Positions 19,112 through 29,107 of a stretch of DNA of 64,000 nt are shown piece by piece; the stretch's first letter is position 1; each line of letters begins with the position of its first letter. The position numbers and the translations under genes are program-made. Under the pieces are notes generated by a model, which saw only the letters and a program-made list of their open reading frames with translations, was not told the origin of the DNA and did not search any database. The stretch is from Bacteroidota bacterium (lineage in GTDB: Bacteria; Bacteroidota; Bacteroidia; AKYH767-A; OLB10): NCBI GenBank assembly GCA_016717325.1, contig JADKFV010000015.1, positions 55,835 to 119,834 of the forward strand, read 5' to 3'.

Positions 19112-19630
19112 ATGACAATTACAAAACCACTTCAAAAAGATTGTTCCGAATATGCTTGGTCGTATATTAACAAAGTGGAACAAACAAATTTGCTCACGGC
19201 ACTCGAGGTAATAACTAAAAGCACAACGGACCTATTCAGCCATTTTCATGGCGAGCAACTCGGATATACTTATGCACCTGGAAAGTGGAATGTGAAACAG
19301 ATATTGAACCATATAACAGATAGCGAGCGGATTTTTGCTTACCGTATATTGCGCTTTGCACGAAAAGATAAAACTGAACTGGCAGGGTATGATGAAGAGC
19401 TTTTTGCAAAAAACGACAACACGCAAAATAGAACAATGGATAGTTTAATTGATGAATACGTTCATGTGCGAAAATCGACCATACTATTATTGGAAAACTT
19501 TGACGATGAAATTCTGGAAATTGCAGGCACAGCAAACGAAAACGCATTTACCATTCGCACCTGGGCCTGGATGATTGCAGGGCACAACCAACACCATAAT
19601 GAGGTGGTGAGGTTAAAGTATAAAAAGTAA
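19112..19630 (+). CDS. DinB-fold (DinB_2-like) family protein
   Basis: 172 residues forming the four-helix DinB/YfiT fold. Metal-site histidines are in place: KQILNHITDSERIFAYR supplies the first and MIAGHNQHHNEVVRLKYKK the other two near the C-terminus. The YAPGKWNVKQILNH segment is the family signature. DinB-type proteins are metal-dependent and often use bacillithiol or similar cofactors, but no reaction can be assigned. It starts 12 bp after the response regulator, so probably the same transcript. Confidence 0.87.
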   Translation: MTITKPLQKDCSEYAWSYINKVEQTNLLTALEVITKSTTDLFSHFHGEQLGYTYAPGKWNVKQILNHITDSERIFAYRILRFARKDKTELAGYDEELFAKNDNTQNRTMDSLIDEYVHVRKSTILLLENFDDEILEIAGTANENAFTIRTWAWMIAGHNQHHNEVVRLKYKK

Positions 19631-19777
19631 CAAACTTACATTTAGTTAATTATTAAGCTATATTCAGCTTACAACTGTTTGCTATGGCCACTTTCATGCA
19701 AAGCCTTTGCCTTTTTACCCTTACAATCAATGATGATAACAATAAATGTAAACCCTTTCAATATCGAACTTTCGATT

Positions 19778-19785
19778 TATATTTG
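19778..19785 (+). promoter_or_regulatory. Candidate -7 element for yidC
   Basis: TATATTTG(C) matches TAnnTTTG, 20 bp upstream of the yidC ATG; TTTC at 19756-19759 (18-bp spacing) is a weak -33 candidate. Confidence 0.4.
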
Positions 19786-19805
19786 CGCTCCCAAAAAATA
19801 AATGA

Positions 19806-21678
19806 ATGGATAAGAATACAGTTACTGGTTTGCTGCTGATGGGTATGGTGCTAATAGGCTATACATTTTTTATGGCGCCTGGTAAAGAAGAGATAGCAGC
19901 ACAAAAACAAACACAGGACTCCTTAATATTAGTGCAAAAGCAAAGAAGTGCTGATAGTGTTGAGGCTTTTAAAACCAACAATACTATTGCTTCGCAAGCC
20001 ACTGATATAACAGCAGTACTTCAAAACGACTCTGCTAAGAATGTAGCTATGGCATCCACTTATGGAGCATTTGTAAATGCAGCACCCTCAGCCGAAAAGT
20101 TGGTTTACATTGAGAATGAAAAAGTAAAAATCACATTATCATCAGTTGGTGGCAAGGTGAAGCAAGTGCAGTTAAAAAATCTAAAAACTTTTGATGGTGC
20201 TCCTCTACAGTTTTATGATGACGACTCTGTTGGTATGGGTCTTAGTTTTTTTAGCGAGAATAAATCTATAAACACGCAACAGTTACATTTCGAACCACAA
20301 GGAACAAGTTTTGCTGTTAATGGTAAAAACAAAAAGGAGTTGATAATGCGTTGCGATGCCGGCAGTGGTCGCCATCTCGATTATATCTATACTTTACAAG
20401 GTAATAGTTACAACTTGAAATTCGACATACAATTGCAGGGACTTAATAATGTAATTGCGGCAAATTCTTCTTACCTCGAATTAGACTGGCATGCATCAAT
20501 ATTAAAGCAGGAACGAACTGTAACTGGTGAAAGGCAATACTCATCGGTATATTATAGCTTTGCTGATAATGAGGTAAATAATTTATCGGAGACTAGCGAT
20601 GAAAAAGAATCGCTTAACGAAAAAGTGAAATGGGTAGGCTTTAAGCAACATTTCTTTTCATCGGTTTTGATTGCGGATAAGATGTTTGACCCTGCAGTAA
20701 TAGAAGCCCGCACCGATTTAGGAAGTGATACTATTGTTCGATACATGAGTGCCAATCTTCGCATACCATACGACCATAAAGCCGATGAAAAATTTGGCAT
20801 GTCATTTTATTTTGGCCCTAACCATTTTCAAACGCTAAAGTCGTACAACCTTGGAATGGAAAAGCTTATTCCACTGGGTTGGGGAATTTTAGGTTGGATA
20901 AATCGCTTTATTGTTATTCCTGTTTTCAACTGGCTTAAAAACTTTCGGATTAAGTTTTGGCTTGGTAATTCTTATGCTCACCATTATTATCAAACTAATA
21001 TTATTGCCGCTTAACTATAGGGCATATTTGTCGAGTGCAAAAATGCGTGTATTGCAGCCCGAAGTAACCGAGCTACAAACAAAGTTTAAAGAGGAACCAT
21101 TGAAAATGCAACAGGAAATGATGGGCCTTTATCGAAAAGCCGGAGTAAGCCCTTTTGGTGGGTGCTGGCCTATGTTGATGCAAATGCCGATTTTGTTTGC
21201 CATGTTGCGGTTTTTCCCCAACTCAATAGAATTGCGTCAGGAAAGTTTTCTTTGGGCCAAAGATTTATCCACTTATGACTCCATTCTCAATATCGGGTTT
21301 CACATTCCCGGTTATGGTGACCACGTTAGCTTGTGGACCATTTTAATGACAATTTCAACTTTGTTGTTTACCTACTTCAACTCGCAACAATTGAATACCG
21401 CTGCTAACCCGGCTATGAAATGGATGATGTATCTTATGCCGGTATTGTTTTTAGGTTTCTTAAATGATTTTCCTGCAGGATTAAATTATTATTATTTCCT
21501 TGGAAACATTATTAGCATAGGCACACAATTATTTTTTAAATCGTTTGTTGATCAGGATAAAATACATTTGCAGATACAGGAAAATAAAAAGAAACCCGAC
21601 ACAAAAAAGAAATCAAGTTTTCAGGAAAGGTTAGAAAAAATGGCAAAGGAGCGCGGTTATCAACCACCAAAAAAATAA
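19806..21678 (+). CDS. yidC: Membrane protein insertase YidC, one frameshift
   Basis: Inserts proteins into the inner membrane, alone or with SecYEG. About 623 residues when corrected: N-terminal TM (TGLLLMGMVLIGYTFFMAP), large periplasmic beta domain (to about residue 350), then the conserved TM core with FGLVILMLTIIIKLILLPL, KMRVLQPEVTELQTKF, PFGGCWPMLMQMPILFAMLRF and a Lys-rich cytosolic tail (KKKPDTKKKSSFQERLEKM). A five-A run at 20937-20941 has one base too many, so WLK should read into TFGLSFGLVIL. yidC is essential and single-copy, so this is almost surely a sequence error. DUF6438 gene follows 5 bp later. Confidence 0.95.
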
Positions 21679-21683
21679 CACGA

Positions 21684-22190
21684 ATGATTCAGTTTCAAAA
21701 ACATTTCTTGCTGATATTTTCATTGTGTTTTTCATTGTTGGCTGCCTGCAAAGTGAAAGATAATAATAGCGTAAGTAAAAGCGTAAGCAACGATTCATTG
21801 TTTTTGAGTATTGATAAAAGCCCTTGTTTTGGTGCTTGCCCAACTTACACTATGGTAATTTATTCAAACGGTGGTAAGTCTACATTGTCGGGCAAAAAGT
21901 TTACTAAAAACTTAGGGAAGTTTGAATACGTTTTTTCAGATGACCAAATCAAAGATCTGAAAGTAAAGATTACTGAGGCTGATTTTTTTAACTTGAAAGA
22001 CAGTTACGATGACGACAAAGTAATGGATTTACCTATGGCCACTGTAGATGTATTCATGGGAGGAGTCCGTAAAAAAGTTGTTGGCAGGTACGAAACCCCA
22101 AAAGAATTTCGAGTATTCGAAACATATCTCGATAGCCTGGCATCATTGCCTATGTGGCAAAAAGTAAAACCACCTGTTGGTGATGATTAA
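21684..22190 (+). CDS. DUF6438-type lipoprotein
   Basis: 168 residues with a lipoprotein signal (FLLIFSLCFSLLAAC, lipid Cys at about 22). The mature region carries SIDKSPCFGACPTYTMVIYS, the Cys-containing hallmark I associate with DUF6438, followed by a small beta sandwich (LGKFEYVFSDDQIKDLKVKI, VDVFMGGVRKKVVGRYETP). It starts 5 bp after yidC, so co-transcribed. Function unknown; exposed at the periplasmic face of a membrane. Confidence 0.8.
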   Translation: MIQFQKHFLLIFSLCFSLLAACKVKDNNSVSKSVSNDSLFLSIDKSPCFGACPTYTMVIYSNGGKSTLSGKKFTKNLGKFEYVFSDDQIKDLKVKITEADFFNLKDSYDDDKVMDLPMATVDVFMGGVRKKVVGRYETPKEFRVFETYLDSLASLPMWQKVKPPVGDD

Positions 22191-22209
22191 AAATATTTCT
22201 ATAATTTTG
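22177..22209 (+). promoter_or_regulatory. Candidate promoter of hpd (TTGG-N19-TATAATTTTG)
   Basis: TATAATTTTG at 22200-22209 fits the longer form of the Bacteroidota -7 element, and TTGG at 22177-22180 lies 19 bp upstream in the -33 position. It begins inside the end of the preceding gene. The hpd ATG is 24 bp downstream. Confidence 0.45.
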
Positions 22210-22233
22210 TAATAGCTTAAAATTAATAATACC

Positions 22234-23328
22234 ATGTCAGAAGATTTTTTACCATTAAACGGCACCGACCATATTGAATTCTACTGTGGCAATGCCAAGC
22301 AATCGGCCTATTTCTATCAACATGCCTTCGGGTTCGAATTAGTTGCATACTCAGGTCCTGAAACTGGTGTGCGCGACCGCGCTTCGTATGTGTTGCAACA
22401 AAACAAGATTCGTTTTGTGCTCACAACAGCTTTATCGCCCGATCATGAAATTACACATCATGTTGCAAAACATGGCGATGGAGTAAAGGTATTGGCACTT
22501 TGGGTTGATGATGCCGAAAAAGCATTTTACGAAACCATGGCACGCGGTGCAAAAGCTCATACTCAACCACGTGTTATAACTGACGAATATGGCGAAGTAA
22601 AAATTGCTGCCATCCATACATATGGCGAAACCATTCACAAATTTATAGAGCGTAAAAATTATTCAGGTCCGTTTCTACCGGGGTACAAAGCAGCTAAGTC
22701 GAAGTTCAAAGTTTATCCAATTGGTTTAGAAGTGGTTGATCATTGTGTTGGAAATGTGGAACTTGGAAAGATGAACGATTGGGTGAAGTTTTACGAAGAT
22801 GTAATGGGCTTCAAAATGATAATCACTTTTGATGACAAAGATATCTCAACTGAATATTCAGCGTTGATGAGTAAAGTTGTTTCTAACGGAAATGGATTTG
22901 TAAAATTTCCCATAAACGAACCTGCCGAAGGAAAAAAGAAATCACAAATTGACGAGTACCTAGAATTTTATAATGGTGCCGGTGTGCAGCACATGGCCTT
23001 ATTAACAAACGATGTTATTGGCACCGTTACCGAATTGCAATCGCGTGGCATTGACTTTTTAACTGTACCTACTACATACTATGATGAGTTAGAAGGACGT
23101 GTAGGCAAAATAGACGAAGATGTAGCCACATTAAAAAAACTTGGAATACTTGTAGATCGTGATGACGAAGGATATTTACTTCAAATTTTTACAAAGCCTG
23201 TAGAAGATCGTCCAACAGTATTTTTCGAAATTATTCAGCGCAAAGGCGCTAAATCTTTTGGCAAAGGAAACTTCAAGGCACTGTTCGAGGCTATCGAGCG
23301 CGAACAAGCCATTCGAGGTAATTTATAA
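22234..23328 (+). CDS. hpd: 4-hydroxyphenylpyruvate dioxygenase
   Basis: Converts 4-hydroxyphenylpyruvate to homogentisate in tyrosine breakdown (Fe(II), O2). 364 residues, normal length. Two vicinal-oxygen-chelate domains; the C-terminal one holds the iron triad His170 (LEVVDHCVGN), His253 (GVQHMALLTND) and Glu332 (VFFEIIQRKG). C-terminal gating helix FGKGNFKALFEAIEREQ is present. The rest of the pathway (hmgA, fahA) is not in this window. It is followed by a hairpin shared with the convergent gene. Confidence 0.97.
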   Translation: MSEDFLPLNGTDHIEFYCGNAKQSAYFYQHAFGFELVAYSGPETGVRDRASYVLQQNKIRFVLTTALSPDHEITHHVAKHGDGVKVLALWVDDAEKAFYETMARGAKAHTQPRVITDEYGEVKIAAIHTYGETIHKFIERKNYSGPFLPGYKAAKSKFKVYPIGLEVVDHCVGNVELGKMNDWVKFYEDVMGFKMIITFDDKDISTEYSALMSKVVSNGNGFVKFPINEPAEGKKKSQIDEYLEFYNGAGVQHMALLTNDVIGTVTELQSRGIDFLTVPTTYYDELEGRVGKIDEDVATLKKLGILVDRDDEGYLLQIFTKPVEDRPTVFFEIIQRKGAKSFGKGNFKALFEAIEREQAIRGNL

Positions 23329-23350
23329 AAAACAAAAGCTCAAAAAAAAA

Positions 23351-23375
23351 CCGCCAACATGTTAAGTGTTGGCGG
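23351..23375. terminator. Hairpin terminator shared by hpd and the convergent lysyl-oxidase gene
   Basis: Perfect 9-bp stem CCGCCAACA/TGTTGGCGG with a 7-nt loop. On the minus strand it is followed by nine T (A run 23342-23350), a strong terminator for the gene ending at 23426; on the plus strand the T tract is interrupted. Confidence 0.85.
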
Positions 23376-23425
23376 TAAAGAGCACCCTTTTCTCTTTTTC
23401 CCTTTTCTCTGGTTCTTATCGATAT

Positions 23426-25799
23426 TTATTCAATTATCATTTTCGTTGTTATTGTTTCTCCGGCAATAATTAACTGAGCAGCGTATACACCTGCCGCTAC
23501 ATTTGTAACATCAATCTTCATTTCATTCCTTCCTTCTATTATGTCAATATTTGATGTATAAACTATTCGTCCCGAAACATCTATAATTTGTACTCTGCCT
23601 TCTTGCACAATATCACTTTCGAACTGCATTGTAAATCTCCCCGAATTTGGATTCGGATAAATATTAATCAATGAACTTGAAACAATATCATCCCAAAACA
23701 ATTTACTCAATGGCTTATTCGCAAGTGTTGTGAAATTATAAGTGATACTCTGATTTGTTGAAGAACCACAGTTCGGTTTTATGTTGTAATTGTAAACAGT
23801 ACTGGGATCAAGGCCTGTAAGTACAGTGCTTACTACATGTGGATTACCATTTATGGTTATGGTATTCCATATTGTGGAGGAATTTTTCTTGTATTTTATT
23901 TTAAACTGAGGACCGCTTGACGCCACTCCCCAATTTAATTTCGCGCTGGTTGCTGTTATATTATTCGCAACTATACCTGCTGGTTTGGAACAGGAATAAG
24001 CCACCGAAGTAGTAGCTAATGCTTGCCCTTTACATCCGTTGTTATCAGTAACTTCGTACTTTACAACATATGAGCCCGGTATTAAATTATAAGGATTAAA
24101 GATGCTCCCACTCACTCCCGGACCACTAAAAATTCCGTTTGCCGGATATCCCTGCAGCGCTACACTGGTAACTGTATTTAAATAAGATGTTGCTAATGGT
24201 GTAATACTAACATATGGGTTTGGTAAAATTTGAACCGATATGCTGGTGGTTCCAGTGCAACCAAAAGCGTCAGTACCTGTTACTGTATACGTAGTGCTGT
24301 AAGGTGGCGTGCAAGTTACATTCGATGCAGTGCTGCTGCTTAATTCTGTAGTTGGAACCCAGGTATAAGTAGAAGCTCCAGTAACTAACAAATGCCTGGC
24401 TGGTGGTTTGACATATAGTTACATTCGAAACATTTGATGAGAGAGTTGGTTTTGATACATTGACTGTAAACGATGATGTAGAGGAACATCCGTTAGCATT
24501 AATTCCTGTGACATTATATGTGGTAGTAGATGAAGGAGTGGCTGTAACAAGAGTAGCAAGCGAATCATTATTATTAATGTTAGGATTCCACATATAACAA
24601 GCTGCACCACTTACTGTTAAATTTGACGATTGACCCGGGCATATAGTGCTATTACCCGAAATAGAAACTGTAGGATTATTATTTACATTGATAGTTACAT
24701 AATTCGTATCGCTGCAACCCTCCCCGATATTTGTACCTATAACAGTATACGTTGTTGTTACCTGAGGGCTTACAAGTAACGCTGATGCCATAGTTGTTGA
24801 GTTACCGTTTGATGCTTTCCACGTATAATTGCTCGCACCGTTTGCTCCAAACGATACTGATTCTCCTTTACAAATAGTTGTCTTACCGCTTACTATTTGC
24901 ACATCGGGACGTGTTCTTTGCTTTGTTAATGTAAATGGTACCGCAACAACATTATTGTTTTCGTTCGATTCAATAAAATTATTATTCGGATCTATTTGCA
25001 CTACAAGCCAATAATCGCCATTACAAATATTTGAGTCAAGCATCATTTGCATCCCATCAAGATATTGATAATAAATGTCGAGATACCCAACAGATATGCC
25101 CTGTAACACATTGCTGCATGAATATGCACCGCCACCAAGACCGTAGTTAACAGCATTTAAATTTGTAAGAATTGTTCCATTGGTGTCTTTGCAATGCTGG
25201 TTGTAAGTGCTGCAATATCCATAATCCATAAGGCAAAAAGCAAGTTTAGTTCCTTGAGTAATTATTGGCCATGTGAGAGGGTCGGGGTTCGAAGTTGATT
25301 TACGTAAAGTATAAATACCCCAATCGTCAACATGCATATGACCATGCGTTGGATGATATGTCATCGAACCTGCTTTGCGTTCATAATATACCATTTTATC
25401 TTGCTCTTTACGATAGACACGCTGCACTAGCAATTGCTTTGGAGGCAATCCTGTGTTGACGCAAACAGTTGGAGCAGTTCCTATAATTGTGTCTGTACCA
25501 CAGACATAAGTATTTGTTGCACGAACCTCCAAAGGGCCTCTCCCAATGTTTGGAGTTGAAACTGATACCCGTAGTTGCGATTTTTTTGAACTTAAATCGT
25601 TATAGGCATATTCCATTACTCCATAAGTTCCTATAGTTTGTAGAGGCTGAGTTGCTACCATAACATCGGGCAAAAGGTCGCAATTAAGTGAACCCGGTTG
25701 TGCACAAACGCATGACTTTGCGTTAGTAGTTGTGCATTGAGCGTTTACTTGTAAAAAGGCAAAACAAAGCCATATCACCAAAGTGGTAATTTTTTTCAT
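23426..25799 (-). CDS. T9SS-secreted lysyl-oxidase-like copper protein with repeat domains, one frameshift
   Basis: About 790 residues after correction. Signal peptide MKKITTLVIWLCFAFLQVNA; then a lysyl-oxidase-like domain with the copper-type histidine cluster YHPTHGHMHVDDWGIYTLR (His149/152/154/156) and CLMDYGYCSTYNQHC; a CARDB-like segment (IESNENNNVVAVPF); at least three short Ig/PKD-like repeats (SGNSTICPGQSSNLTVSGA; TTTYTVTGTDAFGC); a fibronectin-like domain; and a T9SS type A tail (INIYPNPNSGRFTMQF ... IIAGETITTKMIIE). An extra G near 24395 shifts the frame before LLVTGASTYTW. Animal lysyl oxidases cross-link collagen; here the substrate is unknown and amine oxidase activity is inference. 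Confidence 0.85.
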
Positions 25800-26269
25800 T
25801 TCAAAAAATTTTTAATCTTGTTAGTTACGTTGGTTCATGTTTCAAATAATCCTTTCAAGATAAACATGACCAATACCCCCATTTCAATTTACAGACCAAC
25901 TATGCCAAAATTAGTGTAGGTTCAAAATAATATAGGTATACAACATATAATTATTGGTAAAAATATTAATTATTATGGTGAATAATTATTATGTGGTTTT
26001 GGGTGAAAAATATTTGTAAGTAATCATAGCAAAAATCATAAGAAAAATCATTATAGGAGCCATGAATATTAAAATATCTGCTTCGAAATTTTGTGGTTAG
26101 CTTTTAGTAAAACTAAAATTATAATTAGTTGATAAAATTGCGAATTCGATTCCGGATAAATATTTAAAATGTAAAGTGAGGGTATTGTTTTAGAAAACGG
26201 AAAAAAATACAAAATGCCATTTTCCACTTAATTAAAAAAAATGGAGATCAATATAGAACACTAAAAAAA
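25800..26269. other. Gene-free stretch upstream of the lysyl-oxidase gene
   Basis: 470 bp of very AT-rich sequence. No open frame, tRNA fold or repeat is evident, and no DnaA-box cluster. It must hold the promoter of the minus-strand gene at 25799 and, at its right end, the T tract of the rpmH terminator. Confidence 0.45.
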
Positions 26270-26295
26270 GGCTGCAGTCAATTAAGACTACAGCC
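26270..26295 (-). terminator. Rho-independent terminator of rpmH
   Basis: GGCTGCAGTC - 6-nt loop - GACTACAGCC (one mismatch), followed on the minus strand by seven T (A run 26263-26269). Lies 33 bp past the rpmH stop. Confidence 0.88.
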
Positions 26296-26327
26296 CTTAA
26301 ATATACACGTAACTAAATCTTGCGATG

Positions 26328-26486
26328 TTATTTCTGACGAGATGTTTCGTCAGCAACGGTAAGCTTTTTACGGCCGCGTGCTCTGCGTGCCGATACAACT
26401 CTGCGTCCATTTGGAGTTGACATTCTTTCGCGGAAACCATGTTTGTTGTTTCTTTTGCGATTCGATGGCTGAAAGGTCCTTTTCAT
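26328..26486 (-). CDS. rpmH: 50S ribosomal protein L34
   Basis: 52 residues, too short for most ORF lists, but unmistakable: MKRTFQPSNRKRNNKHGF at the N-terminus, then RMSTPNGRRVVSARRARGR and a basic tail ending ADETSRQK. It is a structural protein of the large subunit. It has its own terminator and a candidate promoter, and no rnpA follows, unlike the usual rpmH-rnpA arrangement. rsmG and yidC are within 7 kb. Confidence 0.98.
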   Translation of the reverse strand: MKRTFQPSNRKRNNKHGFRERMSTPNGRRVVSARRARGRKKLTVADETSRQK

Positions 26487-26531
26487 TTCTAACTTATTTT
26501 TTTACTTTTCCTTAATAATTAAGTACGGGGA

Positions 26532-26539
26532 CAAATGTA
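26532..26539 (-). promoter_or_regulatory. Candidate -7 element for rpmH
   Basis: TACATTTG on the minus strand, matching TAnnTTTG, 45 bp upstream of the ATG. No clear -33 motif. Confidence 0.35.
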
Positions 26540-26652
26540 ATAATAACTCTTCGTTTTAAAAGGGTTTTATACTAAAGTTTTGAAAAAAAATATTTACATA
26601 CTGATTATCAATACGTTACAACATAAAACTCAAAAAGTTAATAACTTAATTT

Positions 26653-27282
26653 TTAAGGAACATGAAGAAAGACCAATTTCTTGGTTTCGAAAAATTCTTC
26701 TGTAAAATTCTTCTTTAAATCATTGATAGTTATGTACTTAGTATAGTTTTGGCATTCTTCCTCTATATCACCTCCTTTTAGCGCTAGCAAACCTCGAAAC
26801 GGCATTGTGCCCTTTCTCATAAATAGTGGCGAACACCATTTCATCAAATCATCAATAGAAGCGGTGGCACGAGTTACAACAACATCAACTTTAATATTTA
26901 ATTTTTCTGCTCGTTCATTTATTGCCGAAACATTTTTCAATTGCAGTTTTTCAATAAGATCGTTTACAACCACTATTTTTTTGGCTATGGAGTCGACAAG
27001 CGTGAAGTGGCAATTGGGAAAAATAATGGCCAGAGGTATTCCGGGAAAGCCGCCACCAGTGCCTATGTCAAGTATTTGAGTATTATCGGCAAAAGAAAAA
27101 TACTTCGCAATGGTAAGGCTATGCAGTATGTGATTGACAAAAATATTGTCGACATCCTTTCGCGAAATGAGATTTATTTTTTGATTCCATTCAATCAGCT
27201 CTTCTGCAAATTTTTCGAAAAGTTCAATTTGTTTGTCACTCGTTTGAGGGAAATATTTTTTAATAACTGCAGACGAATCCAT
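26653..27282 (-). CDS. rsmG: 16S rRNA (guanine-527-N7)-methyltransferase
   Basis: 209 residues. SAM-dependent methyltransferase fold: helical N-terminus (FEKFAEELIEWNQKINLISR), SAM motif I ILDIGTGGGFPGIPLAIIFP, VDSIAKKIVVVNDLIEKL, and VVTRATASIDDLMKWCSPL, typical of RsmG/GidB. Methylates G527 of 16S rRNA. It lies 26 bp downstream of pntB on the same strand and may be read from the pnt transcript. Confidence 0.95.
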   Translation of the reverse strand: MDSSAVIKKYFPQTSDKQIELFEKFAEELIEWNQKINLISRKDVDNIFVNHILHSLTIAKYFSFADNTQILDIGTGGGFPGIPLAIIFPNCHFTLVDSIAKKIVVVNDLIEKLQLKNVSAINERAEKLNIKVDVVVTRATASIDDLMKWCSPLFMRKGTMPFRGLLALKGGDIEEECQNYTKYITINDLKKNFTEEFFETKKLVFLHVP

Positions 27283-27308
27283 GAATTGAATCTAAAGGGA
27301 GGTTAAGA

Positions 27309-28712
27309 TTAAGCCATTGACTTTAATTCTGTAACCAATGCGGTAAGGGCTTTTTTGGCATCTCCAAACAACATGCTTGTTTTAGGATTATAAAACAACT
27401 CGTTTTCGATACCAGCATAACCGGCATTCATACTTCGTTTGTTTACTATTATGTTTGTTGCATTTTCTACATCCAGAATTGGCATACCATAAATTGGCGA
27501 AGCCTTATCATGCTTTGCGGCAGGGTTTACTACATCATTGGCCCCAACTACTAATACTACATCGGTTGTAGTAAACTCAGGATTAACTTCTTCCATTTCG
27601 CATAATTTTCCGTAATCAACATTCGACTCGGCAAGTAATACATTCATATGCCCCGGCATGCGGCCCGCAACAGGATGTATAGCATATTTTACTTCCACTC
27701 CACGCTCTTCAAGTATCATTTCTAATTCGTGAATAATGTGTTGGGCCTGAGCAACTGCAAGTCCATATCCTGGCACAATTATTACTTTTTTGGAATAGTT
27801 CATCAGCACTGCAAGATCGCTTGTGGTGATATCTTTTATACTACCCTTCATAGTAGAACTTCCTGCTGATTCGGTACCACTGCTTTCGCCAAATGCGCCA
27901 AATATTACATTGCTCAATGGTCTGTTCATGGCTTTGCACATTGCAAGGGTCAGAATGGTTCCGGCACTTCCTACTAGTATACCACCAGTAAGCATTGCTT
28001 GATTACCATATAAAAACCCTCCTGTGGCAGCTGCCAACCCTGTAAAAGAGTTTAATAACGAAATTACAACTGGCATATCTGCCCCGCCTATTGGAATTAC
28101 AAATAACACCCCATATATTAATGACATAGCAAATAATGTGTACAAAGCCATTGTAGATGCACCTGTTCCAAAAACCATAAAAGCACACATTGCGAAAAGT
28201 GCTAAAAGAAATGCGTTATTCAGCATATTATAACTTGGTAACCGAATTGCTTTTGCAAGTGTGCCGTTGAGTTTTAAGAATGCAATTATACTTCCCGAAA
28301 AAGAAATGGAACCAATCATTAATCCCAAAACAATCGCAAGCATCACTCCTATTCCTTTATTTCCTGCAACGGCATGTTCAAATTCTATTAAAGATATCAA
28401 AGCTGCACAAGCGCCACCCATTCCATTAAACAACGAAACCAACTCGGGCATTTTTGTCATTTGCACTTTTTTGGCTGTCATCCAACCTATAATAGTTCCA
28501 ATAACCAATGCTGCAAAAATGAGTGTGTATATTATTGCACTTACTTCGTTATCATGGCAAAATATAGTACCGAAAATTGCCACGCCCATACCTGCTGCTG
28601 CATAAAGGTTTCCATTACGCGCAGTCTTGGGATTACCCATCATTTTCAATCCAATAACAAATGTTACCGATGCTATCAAGTATAGTAAATCAAGTATATA
28701 TTTATTTTCCAT
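27309..28712 (-). CDS. pntB: NAD(P) transhydrogenase beta subunit
   Basis: About 467 residues from ATG 28712 (a TTG precedes it). Nine or so membrane helices fill the first 270 residues (VTFVIGLKMMGNP, LFNGMGGACAALISLIEFEH, VISLLNSFTGLAAATGGFL), followed by the NADP-binding domain III (VIIVPGYGLAVAQAQHIIHE, YAIHPVAGRMPGHMNVLLAE, DVVLVVGANDVVNPAAK). With PntA it couples proton entry to hydride transfer from NADH to NADP+, supplying NADPH. Last gene of the pntA1-pntA2-pntB operon. Confidence 0.97.
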   Translation of the reverse strand: MENKYILDLLYLIASVTFVIGLKMMGNPKTARNGNLYAAAGMGVAIFGTIFCHDNEVSAIIYTLIFAALVIGTIIGWMTAKKVQMTKMPELVSLFNGMGGACAALISLIEFEHAVAGNKGIGVMLAIVLGLMIGSISFSGSIIAFLKLNGTLAKAIRLPSYNMLNNAFLLALFAMCAFMVFGTGASTMALYTLFAMSLIYGVLFVIPIGGADMPVVISLLNSFTGLAAATGGFLYGNQAMLTGGILVGSAGTILTLAMCKAMNRPLSNVIFGAFGESSGTESAGSSTMKGSIKDITTSDLAVLMNYSKKVIIVPGYGLAVAQAQHIIHELEMILEERGVEVKYAIHPVAGRMPGHMNVLLAESNVDYGKLCEMEEVNPEFTTTDVVLVVGANDVVNPAAKHDKASPIYGMPILDVENATNIIVNKRSMNAGYAGIENELFYNPKTSMLFGDAKKALTALVTELKSMA

Positions 28713-28761
28713 CAATATTTTTTTTTCGACTGATTAAGTAATTTCTTATTTTAAATCGTAA

Positions 28762-29074
28762 TTATTTTTTCTTTTTACTAAACATTTCCAGCATACGGTC
28801 AGTAACAACAAAGCCACCAACAACGTTTAATGTACCCAACAATACAGCAACAAAGCCTAATGATAATGCAAGTATATTAGTGTCTTCGGCATTCAACATT
28901 ACTATAATCGCACCAATTATGACAACACCATGTATGGCATTTGCACCGCTCATCAATGGAGTGTGCACTACCGATGGCACACCGCCAACAACTTCCAACT
29001 CCCACAAAAATGGAGAGTATGACAATATAAATCATTTGGATATTGTCGCTTATAAATCCGAATATTTCATTCAT
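28762..29074 (-). CDS. pntA2: NAD(P) transhydrogenase alpha subunit, membrane part (pntA2), one frameshift
   Basis: About 103 residues, the membrane domain that is a separate gene in this type of split transhydrogenase. Begins MNEIFGFISDNIQMIYIVIL; after FVGV the frame jumps to EVVGGVPSVVHTPLMSGANA, IIGAIIVMLNAED and LGTLNVVGGFVVTDRML. One G too many in a GG/CC pair near 28995 explains the break. Located between pntA1 (33 bp) and pntB (49 bp). Confidence 0.93.
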
Positions 29075-29107
29075 ATTAAATGTGATTTATTATTTTTTAA
29101 AATTAAT

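Noticed and set aside
26140..26170. tRNA-like T-loop GAATTCGATTCC
   Set aside because: No acceptor, D or anticodon stems can be formed around it.
25800..26269. Replication origin near rpmH
   Set aside because: AT-rich but no cluster of DnaA boxes and no dnaA or dnaN gene in the window.
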